In this document: positions 1 to 10,272 of the stretch, one piece after another
Numbering within the stretch: position 1 is the stretch's first letter
How the letters are laid out: each line of letters opens with the position of its first letter
NCBI GenBank assembly: GCA_012931725.1
Contig: WHSA01001501.1
Location: 310,001-374,000, forward strand
DNA length: 64,000 nt
DNA from: Litsea cubeba
Taxonomy: Eukaryota > Streptophyta > Magnoliopsida > Laurales > Lauraceae
Direction: 5' to 3'
Program-made: the position numbers and the translations under genes
Notes under the pieces: generated by a model
Database searches by the model: none
Told to the model about the DNA's origin: nothing
What the model saw: the letters and a program-made list of their open reading frames with translations, nothing else

Positions 1-421
1 TTAACTTTATAAAAAAAAATCTCAAATTGACTAAGACAAAGATTATGGTGCATTGCAGAATGCTTAGACCATGTTTGTGTATTTTGTAAGGGTTCACAAT
101 TTGTATAGGTGTAGTTCACGGTTTAATGAAACAAACAGTTGGTATGATGCAAACTTAGAGTCAAATACGGATTGGGCCATTGAGTCCAGTAAGGTATTTG
201 CAGTATGAAACCTTCTAAACTCAGACTGATCATTTAGGCCTGAAAAGGGTCCATAGCCCGATGTGGGAAGTGCTGGATTTGGGCCTAAGATACCCAGGCC
301 CATGAGAATCCTTAGCTTTGTAAAAAAAAATTTTAATTTGGCTAAGACAAATATTATGGTGCATTGCAGAATGCTTAGACCATGTTTGTGTATTTTGTAA
401 GGGTTCACAATTTGTACAAGT

Positions 422-440
422 GTAGTTCACGGTTTAATGA
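422..440. repeat. LINE target-site duplication, left copy
   Basis: The 19-bp sequence here is identical to 1449-1467. The copies bracket the LINE and occur once at the empty site in the right foldback arm. Confidence 0.9.
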
Positions 441-1312
441 AGAAGATGAGCAAGACGACGAACTTTTTTCCAAATGCCTGGGCCTTTGGCAATGGCAAAG
501 ACATCAACCTCTGGCATGATACTTGGTGTGGAGACAGACCTCTCTCTGCTGTCTTCCCCAATCTGCACTTTCCTCTGGATCAAAGGCTGGCCTCCCTCTT
601 CCACTCTGGCTCCTGGCATATCCCCCTGAATCTGCCAACTCCTGTTCAAGACCTGCTCGACAATGCTACCTCATACCTCTCTCCCAATCACGCTGCTAAA
701 GACAATCTCTACTGGAAAGAGTCTGCTGATGGCCACCTATCCCTGAAAACTGCCTGGAATACAATCAGACAGAGAGGTCTCATCCTCAATTGGCCTTCTC
801 TCATTTGGAATGGTATCTCCCTTCCCAGAGTCAGCTGTTTTGGATGGAGACTAATGCTAAACAGAACACCCTCTGATTCACGCCTGCAGCAAATTGGCTT
901 CTCCTTAGCTTCGAGGTGCAGTCTCTGTCTCAACGGAGAAGATTCAACCAGCCACCTTTTCTTCTCCTGCCCTTTTGCTCTTTCTCTCTGGCAATGGCTG
1001 CTACTCTCCTCAAATGCACTGCACCCGCCATCTTGCTCTGCCTCTTCTATTTGGCATGCTCTCTCGACAGGAAATGACTCAGCTGGGAGGCACTTCATGG
1101 CAGCAGTCTTTCTCTCAGTTCTTCATACTATCTGGAAGGCAAGAAATGCAGCATTTTTTGATGAACATCATCCTTCCCTTAATCAGATCTTACTTAATCT
1201 GCATGATGATCTGGGTATCTCTCTGAAAAGGATCTCAAAACCTTTTGGCAGCCACCAGCTCACCTCCCTCTTCAGATTTTTGAATATACCTGTAAATCAA
1301 AACTACAACTGA
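437..1312 (+). pseudogene. LINE ORF2 C-terminal fragment with zf-RVT domain
   Basis: This open frame of 291 codons encodes the extreme C-terminal part of a plant L1-type ORF2 protein, downstream of the reverse transcriptase core. Residues about 10-60 have the usual linker pattern with W-H-D-T-W. Residues about 105-190 form a zf-RVT (zinc-binding in reverse transcriptase) region with WRLMLNRTPSDSRL, a C-x2-C pair in CSLC and the HLFFSC signature. No RT catalytic motif is present, so the copy is inactive. The first ATG (437) lies in the target duplication of the host sequence, not in the LINE, so the frame is an accidental chimera. The stop at 1312 precedes a T-rich 3' UTR and the A tract. Family assignment is firm; function as a protein is unlikely. 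Confidence 0.85.
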
Positions 1313-1448
1313 TCCCTCCCTGGCTTTTGTATCTTCCCAGGGTCTTTTGGCTTTTCTACTCTTGTATTTTTCCTTTCTTTGAGGCTTCCTTGGCCTCTGT
1401 ATTCTTTCTTCTCTCTCTTTAATACAATTACCCTTTAAACAAAAAAAA
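441..1448 (+). mobile_element. 5'-truncated LINE (plant L1-type) inserted in the left foldback arm
   Basis: About 1.0 kb absent from the matching right arm interrupts the left arm. It ends in a short A tract (1441-1448) and is flanked by a perfect 19-bp direct repeat, GTAGTTCACGGTTTAATGA, at 422-440 and 1449-1467. The right arm has this sequence once, uninterrupted. A long variable target duplication, a 3' A tract and 5' truncation are the signature of target-primed reverse transcription. The coding part is the C-terminal end of LINE ORF2. The insertion happened after the inverted repeat existed. Confidence 0.9.
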
Positions 1449-1917
1449 GTAGTTCACGGTTTAATGATTCAAACAGTTGGTATGATGCAAACTTAGAGTC
1501 AAGTACGAATTGGGCCATTGAGTCCAGTAAGGTATTTGCAGTATGAAACCAGCTAGACTCAGACTGATCACTAAGGTATTTGCTAATTTATCGTTATATT
1601 TTATTTTACAATCTTTTTATAATGTGTGCCAAGTTATTAAATTGCTTGATATGTTATTACTAATTTGATTGATCTGTTGTTGCTTTCATTTAAATTATAA
1701 TTTATAATTTTGATCATAAAACTATAACTCAGATAAGATGAGAGAACCTCTCGAATATTGTCGTGGCAAAGACTCTCTGCATGTTCGGGAATGGACAAAT
1801 GAGTTTGAACATAAACCATTTGAAAATGACACCCCAATAGCAAAGCATGGAAATCGAAAAATATAACTAGCTCAGTGGCTGAGAGTCTGTGGAGACTCCA
1901 TCCCTGAAAGATATATA

Positions 1918-2343
1918 ATGATAAAATTTGATGAAAATTTGCCACCGGCTTGGGATGCTGCAAAAAGAAGGATATTTGATATTTTGCGACCATGGCATGC
2001 AATGGAGTTTGTTGACCTTTTAGAATCATTTGAAAAGTATATTCATCCCTTATGGATACAGTTCAGGAGAGAGAAGATGGTTGAAGGAATGGGTGTCAGG
2101 GAATATTTACTAATCAAGGAAAGGTTGTATTACGATCTCAAAAGGAGAGGATTTGAACCAAATATTGCAGATCTGGTACGTTCCATAGTAAGCAATCTAC
2201 CACCTCCTAGGCCGATAAAGGACATTCATGCTAAAATCAAGACTAATTTCGTGGACATGAGGGAATTAGGAGAGGTGTTGGAAGATATCGAGTAGACCTT
2301 ATAACAATAAAGGTTTTAAAAGATTTAGAGGATGGGATTAAAC
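1918..2343 (+). pseudogene. Gag-like fragment in the foldback loop
   Basis: An open frame of 125 codons (1918-2295) has the spacing of a retroelement gag core: an aromatic-rich stretch near residues 40-50, then GMGVREYLLIKERLYYDLKR and an I-V-S-N-L-P motif. After its TAG stop, another frame continues as a basic, aromatic, glycine-containing stretch (RPYNNKGFKRFRGWD) and stops at about 2343. Such a tail often follows gag cores, so one indel probably split the gene. No zinc knuckle or pol follows. I do not recognise the exact family. It may be a captured retroelement piece; a plant endogenous pararetrovirus fragment is possible but unsupported. Confidence 0.4.
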
Positions 2344-2762
2344 AACATCATTTGAAAGACGATCTCCATATTTCAGATAAAAATATCCTATTATGATGAC
2401 TCCTGCGATAGTTTCAATTAATTAATTACCATTTACATTATACTTTATTAATTATTAAAATAATTTTTATATGCCTACAGGTCAACAGCGAAGCAATTGA
2501 AAGATGGAGTTTCGAATACTAGACATGAATATTTTGTTTGATATTGTATGTCCTAATTTGTACATATTTTGGATTTCTGGATATAAGTCTAACCGTTTCA
2601 TTATTTGAATTTAGTATCTATTAATTTTTAAAATTAAAAGGATGTATATATTGTGAACCCCGTGTTATTCAAATAGAAACTACTTGCTTTATTATTTTAT
2701 TTTATTGTTAATGTCTCTTTCATTAAGTATTTTGTGATTATTGAATTATCAACCAGATTTAA

Positions 2763-2863
2763 GGACACGCAAGTACAATAATTAAAAAATTATTAAAAAT
2801 ATATCGTATTAGCCTGTGCATTTGATGATTCCGTTGTCCATGCATAGCACGGGGTTTTACTGG
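2763..2863 (+). mobile_element. Helitron-type 3' terminus
   Basis: The segment ends with an imperfect hairpin CCATGC-ATA-GCACGG, then GGGTTTTA and CTGG (2860-2863), matching the plant Helitron 3' pattern of hairpin, short spacer and CTRR. The preceding words GCCTGTGCATTTG are shared with the Helitron-like ends at about 39055 and 41000. No 5' end was identified. Confidence 0.5.
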
Positions 2864-2892
2864 AGATGGGACAGATGGGACCCAGTCAACAA

Positions 2893-3050
2893 GTGATCAA
2901 GATCCTACTATGGTGATTTTCCATTAAATATAAAGAATTGGTATTCTTGGAAAGGTATTGATAGTATTCCTCAGGCTTTGGAAGAACTGAAGGTAATCTA
3001 TCTCTCTTTATCTCTCTTTTTTTATTTTTTCAAGGACTTCTTTACTCTGA

Positions 3051-3082
<32 letters not shown>

Positions 3083-3416
3083 GTGTTTTTTTGTTTTTTT
3101 AAGATTATGTTATACATTTGCAAAGAAAGAGGCATTGAGAGAGAACTATGAAAATCTTCATGTAACTTCATACGACTGCCAATGGGTTGGTTGATATGTG
3201 ATTTCTTTGTTGTTGGGTTTAATTGTTGATTGTTTTTCCTTTTTGGGGTCATAGTAATTTCAGTTTTTATCTTTGTTTAGGACTTAATTGAGAATTGTGA
3301 AGATGATAAGCCATCGGATTTGAGTGGTGGGGAAACAAGCCAAGAAAACTCAACCCATGTGTCTATTCCCAGTGGGGATTCTTCATTCTGCAGCCTTTCT
3401 TCCAAGGGCAAGATAG
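2893..3416 (+). pseudogene. Captured host-gene fragment: two exon-like segments with an intron
   Basis: An exon-like stretch ends with codons for IPQALEELK at 2992, followed by a GT donor (gtaatc). An intron-like segment with a 27-nt T run follows and ends in a TTTGTTTAG acceptor at 3280. The second exon-like segment, 3281-3416, is open throughout, begins with codons for DLIENCEDDKPSDLSGGE, and ends at a GTAA donor at 3417. The two frames join in phase. The product is acidic and serine-rich and I do not recognise it. Its place in the loop between inverted arms, just after a Helitron-type end, suggests transduplication of a host gene (Pack-MULE or Helitron capture). No start, stop or remaining exons are present. 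Confidence 0.5.
3056..3082. repeat. Poly(T) run of 27
   Basis: This is an uninterrupted T homopolymer inside the putative intron of the captured gene fragment, followed by further T-rich sequence. Confidence 0.95.
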
Positions 3417-3646
3417 GTAAAATTGATTCCTCCATTTAGTCTCACTCTCTGATCGTCTCTGATTTAGACTCCCTACCAAGATAGTGTTGCAGTTAAGTGA
3501 TCCAACAATCAATGCACACCCCACACCCGTGGACCCACCTGTACACTAGTACATCCCTCATCCATCCAGCAAATTGTAATTTTGAAATATACGTGTAAAT
3601 ATTTTTATTTTGTATATACGTAGTGCGCCGTGCCTTCAGGCATGGG

Positions 3647-4515
3647 CAATATTCGAGAGGTTGTCTCATCTTATCTGAGTTATAATTTTATGATCAAAAT
3701 TATAAATTGTAATTTAAATGAAAGCAACAACAGATCAATCAAATTAGTAATAACATATCAAGCAATTTAATAACTTGGCACACATTAAATAAAAAAGTTT
3801 GTAAAATAAAATATAACGATAAATTAGCAAATACCTTAGTGATCAGTCTGAGTCTAGCTGGTTTCATACTGCAAATACCTTACTGGACTCAATGGCCCAA
3901 TCCGTACTGGACTCTAAGTTTGCATCATACCAACTGTTTGAATCATTAAACCGTGAACTACACTTGTACAAATTGTGAACCCTTACAAAATACACAAACA
4001 TGGTCTAAGCATTCTGCAATGCACCATAATATTTGTCTTAGCCAAATTAAATTTTTTTTTTACAAAGCTAAGGATTCTCATGGGCTGGGTATCTTAGGCC
4101 CAAATCCAGCATTTCCCACATCGGGCTATGGACCCTTTTCAGGCCTAAATGATCAGTCTGAGTTTAGAGGGTTTCATACTGCAAATACCTTACTGGACTC
4201 AATGGCCCAATCCGTACTTGACTCTAAGTTTGCATCATACCAACTGTTTGTTTCATTAAACCGTGAACTACACTTGTACAAATTGTGAACCCTTACAAAA
4301 TACACAAACATGGTCTAAGCATTCTGCAATGCACCATAATCTTTGTCTTAGTCAATTTGAGATTTTTTTTTATGAAGTTAAGGATTCTCATGGGACTAGC
4401 TATATTAGGTCCAAATACAGCCCTTCCCACATCGTGCTTTGAAATGTCTTTCACAAAGTTAAGGGTGCTCATGGGCCGGGCTTTATCAGACCCAAATCCA
4501 GCCCTGCCCAAACCG
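3647..4515. repeat. Right arm of the foldback element
   Basis: 3647-4380 is the inverted copy of the left arm without the LINE. A segment built on AAGGATTCTCATGGG then GGCCCAAATCCAGC recurs at about 4070, 4380 and 4461, showing decaying tandem repeats toward the outer end. The last clear copy ends near 4515. Confidence 0.8.
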
Positions 4516-6744
4516 TTTTATTTTTTCTTTTTTTTTGTAAGCCCATTTTTTTTTTATTTTAAGACTATTCTTGGCTCCGTTAGGTAAATGGGCCAAGTCT
4601 TGTATACTGGATGCTTAGAGGAGCACCTGTATCAGGCATTTTAAGCACAAAGAACATATTTTTTTTCAAATACACTGGTATGGGGCTAAATTTTAGTCAT
4701 GTGGACTGGATCTGGGCCTAACAATTAAGCAGGCTGGCCACTGTGCTTGGTCTAGCTTCCATGTGGTCTGATGTAAGCACCCCTAGGTGGAGAGTGGATG
4801 ACAATTCCAGGACCATTAACCCGTTTCTGTATCACATCTTTCTTCAATGATGAATTGATGACATCTTTCATGGTCATGGCTCATCATGAATAATTTCGTC
4901 TTTCATGGGTGCCACACTAATCTATATAACCATGGGCATTCACAGGCCCATTTCCTGTCACATATGATTCCCATAAATTTTGCAAAAATAATTATTATAC
5001 AAATATATACATCCAGGTCTCATTGAATCTTGATCCTTTTAGACCAGCCTGTAAATCATTTTGCCCATCTATAAAATCTAAATTGCTCAAAATAATTCAT
5101 TCTTTTTGTTAATGTTGAGCCCAATTTCATTTTAATTGCAGCCTGACTCCCTGTCAAATTAGAGTTTTTAATTTTATTTCAATTATAACGAAACACTATT
5201 TCAAGATTAAAATGATAGAAATTCCAATCCAAACGATGCTCCAAGGATATAAGAATATCTAGATAAGAATTCAAAAATTAATTGCTGTCAAATACACCAT
5301 GCGTTTCTTGCGAAATATTTATTAATATCTTAAGAAAAGTATGATATGAGATCCATGCAGCCATTGACATTATGTCCACCAAAAACTCCACTCCAGAAGC
5401 CAGTTATGGACTTGAAAACGGTTGAAAACACGAAGGGAAAAAAAATTAGAAATCAAATTAAAATGGATTGCGAAAATATAGAAAGAGCCAACCAGTTATC
5501 AGGATGGATGGTGAATCAAAGAAAATCTGAACAAATATTAAGTTTCCTCAATCTGATCTTCAATAAAGGCGAGGACCTGTTTTGCAGGTGCACACGTAAT
5601 CAATCTGCGTTCATAAGTGCAATAGGATAAGAAATAATTTAAAAAATTCGAAGAAAAATCCATCAGATATGGTGTTGTTTTGATGCTAAGATGGCAGGGA
5701 GACCCACCTAGATGATAAGGATGAAGTTTGAGTAATAAGATTAGTACCATGTCAATTGTCAAAAGCGAGGAAGAATTTCTTCGTTCTGGAGTGGCCTTTC
5801 ATCAAACTAAAGAATATGTCAGTCCTTGTTTTTTCTTTCTTCTTCATATTCTCTGTATTTGAGAGCAGTTAAGGAGTTGGAAGTAGTGGGAATATTTACA
5901 ATTAGTTTTAGGATGTTATGGGTTTTGGTTATTTTAGGGTGGAATGAGAGAGGATAGTGGAGAGAGAGGGGAGTGGAGGGTGAAATTAGGTGATGACATC
6001 GGTTGTTAAGTGTTCTTAAAAAGGAGGGTTCTCAAAATGGAGGCTTCGGCTATTTTAGGGTGGAATGACAGAGGATAGTGGAGAGAGAGCATAATAGGTG
6101 TCTTCATGTAAGGGAGGGCAGGTGTCTTCATTTGAGGAAGGGTACATCCCTTTAGTAACACCCTTTTTTCCAAGTAATTACAATATTACCTAAGCATGAA
6201 GACCTCTTCTCGGCCCTTGGATCTATGTACAAAAATATGTACATAAATCCAAGGGCTCAAAATGTCCTAGGATTCAAACTCCGCTCCCCCATATTATATA
6301 GATATATATTTGTTTTAAATATTTCTTTTTCAAAACGACTCAAATTTGATAAATGACTTTGAGTAGTGCATCATTTTGAGAAATAAAGAAAAAATACATT
6401 AAACTTTTATGTCATTCTGGAATATGTAATTAGGTAAGTTTACCAATGTGAATCATGGCGGTCATATATTTTGATTGACATATTTTCTTCCATAATCACA
6501 CATTAATATTCTCACCTAATCAAGTCCTAAATAAGGGTTAAAATAGGATCTTAACATGGCAATTCTATTTTAATGGATACTTACCATAACCTTACATTCT
6601 CACTTTATCCGAATTAATCACATGTGACAATAGAATATAAAGTAAGAAGTACGGAATTATTTTATTGCAACTAAAACGATCAATTTACATAGTGTCAAAT
6701 AAACATAAATATATAGATCCTAATAAGGCAACTCATACAAGCCC
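4516..6744. other. AT-rich intergenic stretch, no gene seen
   Basis: No recognisable coding sequence was found. A direct duplication built on TATTTTAGGGTGGAATGA occurs at 5929-5967 and 6048-6089. A hairpin with an 18-nt stem and one mismatch lies at 6213-6256. A minus-strand stretch around 6120-6310 resembles a Helitron 5' end. Confidence 0.5.
6213..6256. other. Inverted repeat (hairpin)
   Basis: GCCCTTGGATCTATGTAC pairs with GTACATAAATCCAAGGGC across an 8-nt loop with a single mismatch. It lies in non-coding sequence and is probably part of a non-autonomous transposon. Confidence 0.7.
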
Positions 6745-6748
6745 GTAT

Positions 6749-7200
6749 TTAATACATTCCATTATAGGCCTTTGATGATAACGCCTTCGTTAGTGGATCT
6801 GTAATCATGAGGTCCGTCGTAGCTCCAATGATTGACACCAAACAATCTCGCACTTTCTCTTTCAAGACAAGATACTTGACTTCCAAGTACTTAGATTTAT
6901 TGGGACATTTGTTATTTTTGGCAAAACACCTCACTGCATCATTATCACTGTAAATCTTAGGCTCGAGAATTTGGTCCATGATCCTAAGTCCTTAGATGAA
7001 ATTACGCAACTACATTGCTTGACTCGCAGCTTCAAAGCATGCCACGTACTTTGCATCAAATGTGGAAGGACTGAATAGCATTTTCTTCGCACTTCTATAC
7101 AAAACAGCCTCACCAGATAATAGAAAGATATATCTTGAAGTTGACTTCCTAATGTCAATACATCCGGCAAAGTCCGATTCTGAATATCATATCACCTTCA
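6749..7200 (-). pseudogene. Copia RNase H fragment
   Basis: The minus strand encodes a copia RNase H: a DFAGC-like start near 7165, SPSTFDAKYVACFEAASQAM (E replaced by D/K in the usual S-T-x-E-A-E motif), then 6979-6749 with KIYSDNDAVRCFAKNN and LTKALSS at the end. An in-frame stop separates the halves. The last codon lies near 6749, close to the expected end of pol. Confidence 0.8.
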
Positions 7201-7499
7201 AATGATCGAATCTCTTATATGTTAGCATGTATTCGTTGTTACCACGTAGATAACGTAGAACCTTCTTTAACCATGTCCAATGCACCATGTCTGGATCACT
7301 CTGGTATCCACTCAACATTCCGACTATAAAGCCAATATCGGGTCTGGTACAAGTCTATACGTACATCAAACTTCCTATTGTTGCAGCATAGGGACATTTG
7401 TCCATTTGTTTCCTCCTTATTTCATTACTTGGACATTGATCCTTACTAGATTTATCTGCCTAATTAATTGGTGCATCATGTGGCCTACATCCTTCCTTA

Positions 7500-8334
7500 T
7501 GAAATATCTTAAGAATAGTATTGATGTAGGCTTCCTAAGACAATCCAAGTAATCCTCGAGATCTATCTTGAAATATCCAAATTCCTATTACAAAGGTTGC
7601 TTCACCCATGTCTTTCATATCAAAATTACTCTCAAGATAATCCTTGGTCTCACTATCATACCAAGGTCCTTACTAGCTAGTAGAATGCATGTCGTCAACA
7701 TATAGGATTAAAATCATAAACTTGCTCCCACTGACTTGAAGATATATGCAATGGTCAACAACATTTTCGGTGAAGCCGAATACTATTATAATGTTGTTGA
7801 ACTTTAGATAGCCGTTTGTTGACTTCTTTAACTTACAGACTAGTTTGTTGTTACCTTGTCCTACAAAACCTTCGGGTTGTTCCATGTACACATCCTCTTC
7901 CAGACCCCCATTTAAAAACACGGTCTTGACGTCCATTTTATGTAACTCTAAGCTAAAATGAGCTACAAGAGTCACCACGATTCTAAATGAATCTTCTTTG
8001 ATACCAAAGAGTAGGTTTCATTATAATTGATACCTCTGAGAAAAACCCTTGGCTACCAGTTGAGGTTTGAATCATTCAACTTTTCCTTTGGAGTCCATCT
8101 GCATCCAATAATTTTGGGCCCCTTGGGAAGCTCGAAAAGATCCCAAAATTTGTTATCAACCATAGATTTCAGTTCATATTTCATAGATTCTATCCAATAT
8201 TTATCAGAATTGTCACCATTAATAGCTTCTTTGAACGTTCTAGGATCTTCTTTTATTCCAATATTTGCCTCTTCCAAATACATATCATAATCTTCCAAAA
8301 TTACGGGCCTTCTCACTTGAGTTGACCTTCTCAA
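7500..8334 (-). pseudogene. Copia reverse transcriptase fragment
   Basis: 8334-8053 encodes the start of a copia RT domain, with W-x-E-S-M-K-Y-E-L, NKFWDLFELPKG and IGCRW. 7978-7673 continues with MDVKTVFLNGGLEEDVYMEQ, the PEGF motif and the active-site box as LYVDD. The two pieces lie in different frames with a short damaged gap between them. Coding resemblance fades below about 7600. It is a non-functional remnant of the same element as the neighbouring integrase and RNase H. Confidence 0.85.
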
Positions 8335-8653
8335 TTTTTCCGGATTTATTTCATTAACATTTGGTTGTGTAATATTTGGAATCTGATCGCCTTCAATAGT
8401 TTGTTCGGAGAGTGTTCCATTGTTGATGGGTTGTTGTTCCTATAAATTATCGATGTTCATGTTATCAATGGGAACATCTAAGTCATCCCGTTCAACTTGT
8501 GGTTGTTGTACCTCTTGAATACCAATATTAAGTGGGACAACTATTCCACTTCTTTCGAGTAACCTAATTTCATTATAAGTTATTTCTCTTGTTTAATCAC
8601 TCCAACTGTTTTGGTGATTCTCCAAAAAATTGGCAGTATTGGATTCTACGATC

Positions 8654-9345
8654 CTAGTGGTATGAGTAAGACAATAATACCGATACGTACCCTTTAAACC
8701 TTTCCGGATAACCGATGAAATATATGCTTACTGCTCTAGGGTCGAATTTCTTTTCTTGTGGGTTGAACGCTTTCACTTCAGATTGACATCCCCAGACTCG
8801 AAAATGGTTTAAGCTGGGTTTTCTACCGGTCCACAACTCAAAAGGAGTTTTGGAAACTACATTAGTAGGCACATGGTTCAAAATGTACAGGGTCATCTTT
8901 AGTGTTTCTCCCCACATAGACTCAGGGAATGAGGTATTACTGACTATACTCCTAACCATATCCATCAACGTCCTATTTATTCTTTCGGTAACACCATTCT
9001 ACTAGGCGTTCTAGGCATGTATTGGGCAACAATGCCTTCTTGTTCAAGGAATCTTGCAAATGGATCGGGATTACGGCCCGATTTAGTGTATCTACCATAA
9101 TATTCACCACCCCTATCAGATCTCACAACTTTAATTCTTTTATTTAATTGCTTTTATACTTTAGCTTTGAATATTTTAAAAACATTTAAAGCTTCAAATT
9201 TCTCTTTAATTAGATAAACGAAACCAAAACGGAGTGGTCATCTATAAAGTTGATGAAATATTCTTCACCCGTAAAACAAGGTACATGCATTTTACCACTA
9301 TAATTAAACAAATGCTTCTTCTAGTCGTAGCTCACCTGCTTACGG
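8654..9345 (-). pseudogene. Copia integrase fragment
   Basis: The minus-strand reading shows an integrase core: a segment around YFINFIDDHS near 9250, the second catalytic-Asp motif RSDRGGEYYG near 9110, and a later segment with MWGETLKMTLYILNHVP and TPFELWTGRKPSLNHFRVWG (8968-8654), typical of the region after the copia integrase core. Several stops and frameshifts separate these pieces. The catalytic Glu region near 9000 is garbled by a stop. It is inactive. Confidence 0.8.
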
Positions 9346-10272
9346 ACATCAACACTCTCCTGTAGGGGGTCAGATGTGTGAGAATGAGTCTTCTTTAAAA
9401 AAAAAAAAGGAATTGATGTTCTCTGTTGTTCTATAAAATCAGGCACATGTTGGAGTTTAGTATCCATTAATCTTAGTAGATATAAGAGGGTTTAGAGATA
9501 GCCTTATATTTCACTTAATTAATAGGAGTGGTATCCACCATAAGATTGAACACATGATTAAAAATGTGACCGAGTGCTCAATGACATCCTTACGAATACA
9601 TCATTAATCAAATTTCCAACATATGTTTAATCAGATGGTGGGACCCATTCGAATTGAGCTGAAGTTTGAAGATATATAACTAAAAGGGATCATGAAATTT
9701 TATCTTGAACTATCTGAATTTTAAAAAAGACTTTTAAATTCTCGAGTCCAACCACGAAATACTCGGCAAGGAGAAAACGGGAAATTGCAGCTACTCCGCA
9801 TTTAGGTGCAGGGCGTAATTTCAACAGAAGAAAAGGGGTATTATGTAAAGGTATGTAATGGATCCTCCGTGTCGGTCAAACAGATTTGACTACTGAAAGG
9901 AAAATCTGAGATGCATTATCAGGGGCTCAGATTGTGGTTTAGTAGTAAACAGAAATCATATTTCAACAACAAACGAAAGACCCACCTCCCAATCAATTTC
10001 CCCCGGGACATGTGCAATTCAGGAGGACCCTATATGTGGTCCATTTGGATGAAACAAACAATGGGCCCCACCCTAGGCAGCGGACATCCCTCTCCCATTC
10101 GCTCGAGCTGAGGAGAGGGCTGGCTGTATATATATATATATAATATATATATGAGAAATATATGATATATAAGGCAAATGAGTATTCAGGCATTGTCCAT
10201 AACGGATACAAACCAGGAGCCGATCTATCTTTGGGCTAACAAAATGGTCTATATGAAGACTTTTCGAGTGCA
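9346..10272. other. No gene recognised; contains a (TA)n microsatellite
   Basis: Nothing coding is recognisable. A TA-rich microsatellite occupies about 10127-10152, with more AT-rich sequence to about 10172. Confidence 0.5.

Larger units (their letters stand above)
1..4515. mobile_element. Foldback / long terminal-inverted-repeat element (left end outside window)
   Basis: Positions 1-440 plus 1468-1760 read as the reverse complement of 3647-4380, giving arms of about 730 bp around a loop at 1761-3646. Inner arm limits are clear: matching stops at 1760 and 3647. Each arm contains a tandem duplication with a period of about 310 bp (for example TGCTTAGAC at 61 and 372, and its complement near 4001 and 4311). 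The right arm runs on through shorter repeats to about 4515, so the left arm probably continues before position 1. Arms that are long, internally tandem and inverted fit Foldback elements or long-TIR Mutator-like elements. No transposase is visible, so it would be non-autonomous. Target-site duplications cannot be tested because the left end is missing. The structure is seen directly; the family assignment is inference. Confidence 0.75.
6745..9345 (-). mobile_element. Decayed Ty1/copia retrotransposon, pol remnant
   Basis: On the minus strand the copia order integrase, reverse transcriptase, RNase H can be followed from about 9345 down to 6749 in broken frames. No gag or protease was recognised above 9345, and no LTR pair was found, so this is an old truncated copy with many stops and frameshifts. 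Confidence 0.85.

Noticed and set aside
5346..5630. 94-codon frame
   Set aside because: No recognisable motif, no splice context, and AT-rich surroundings; chance openness is more likely.
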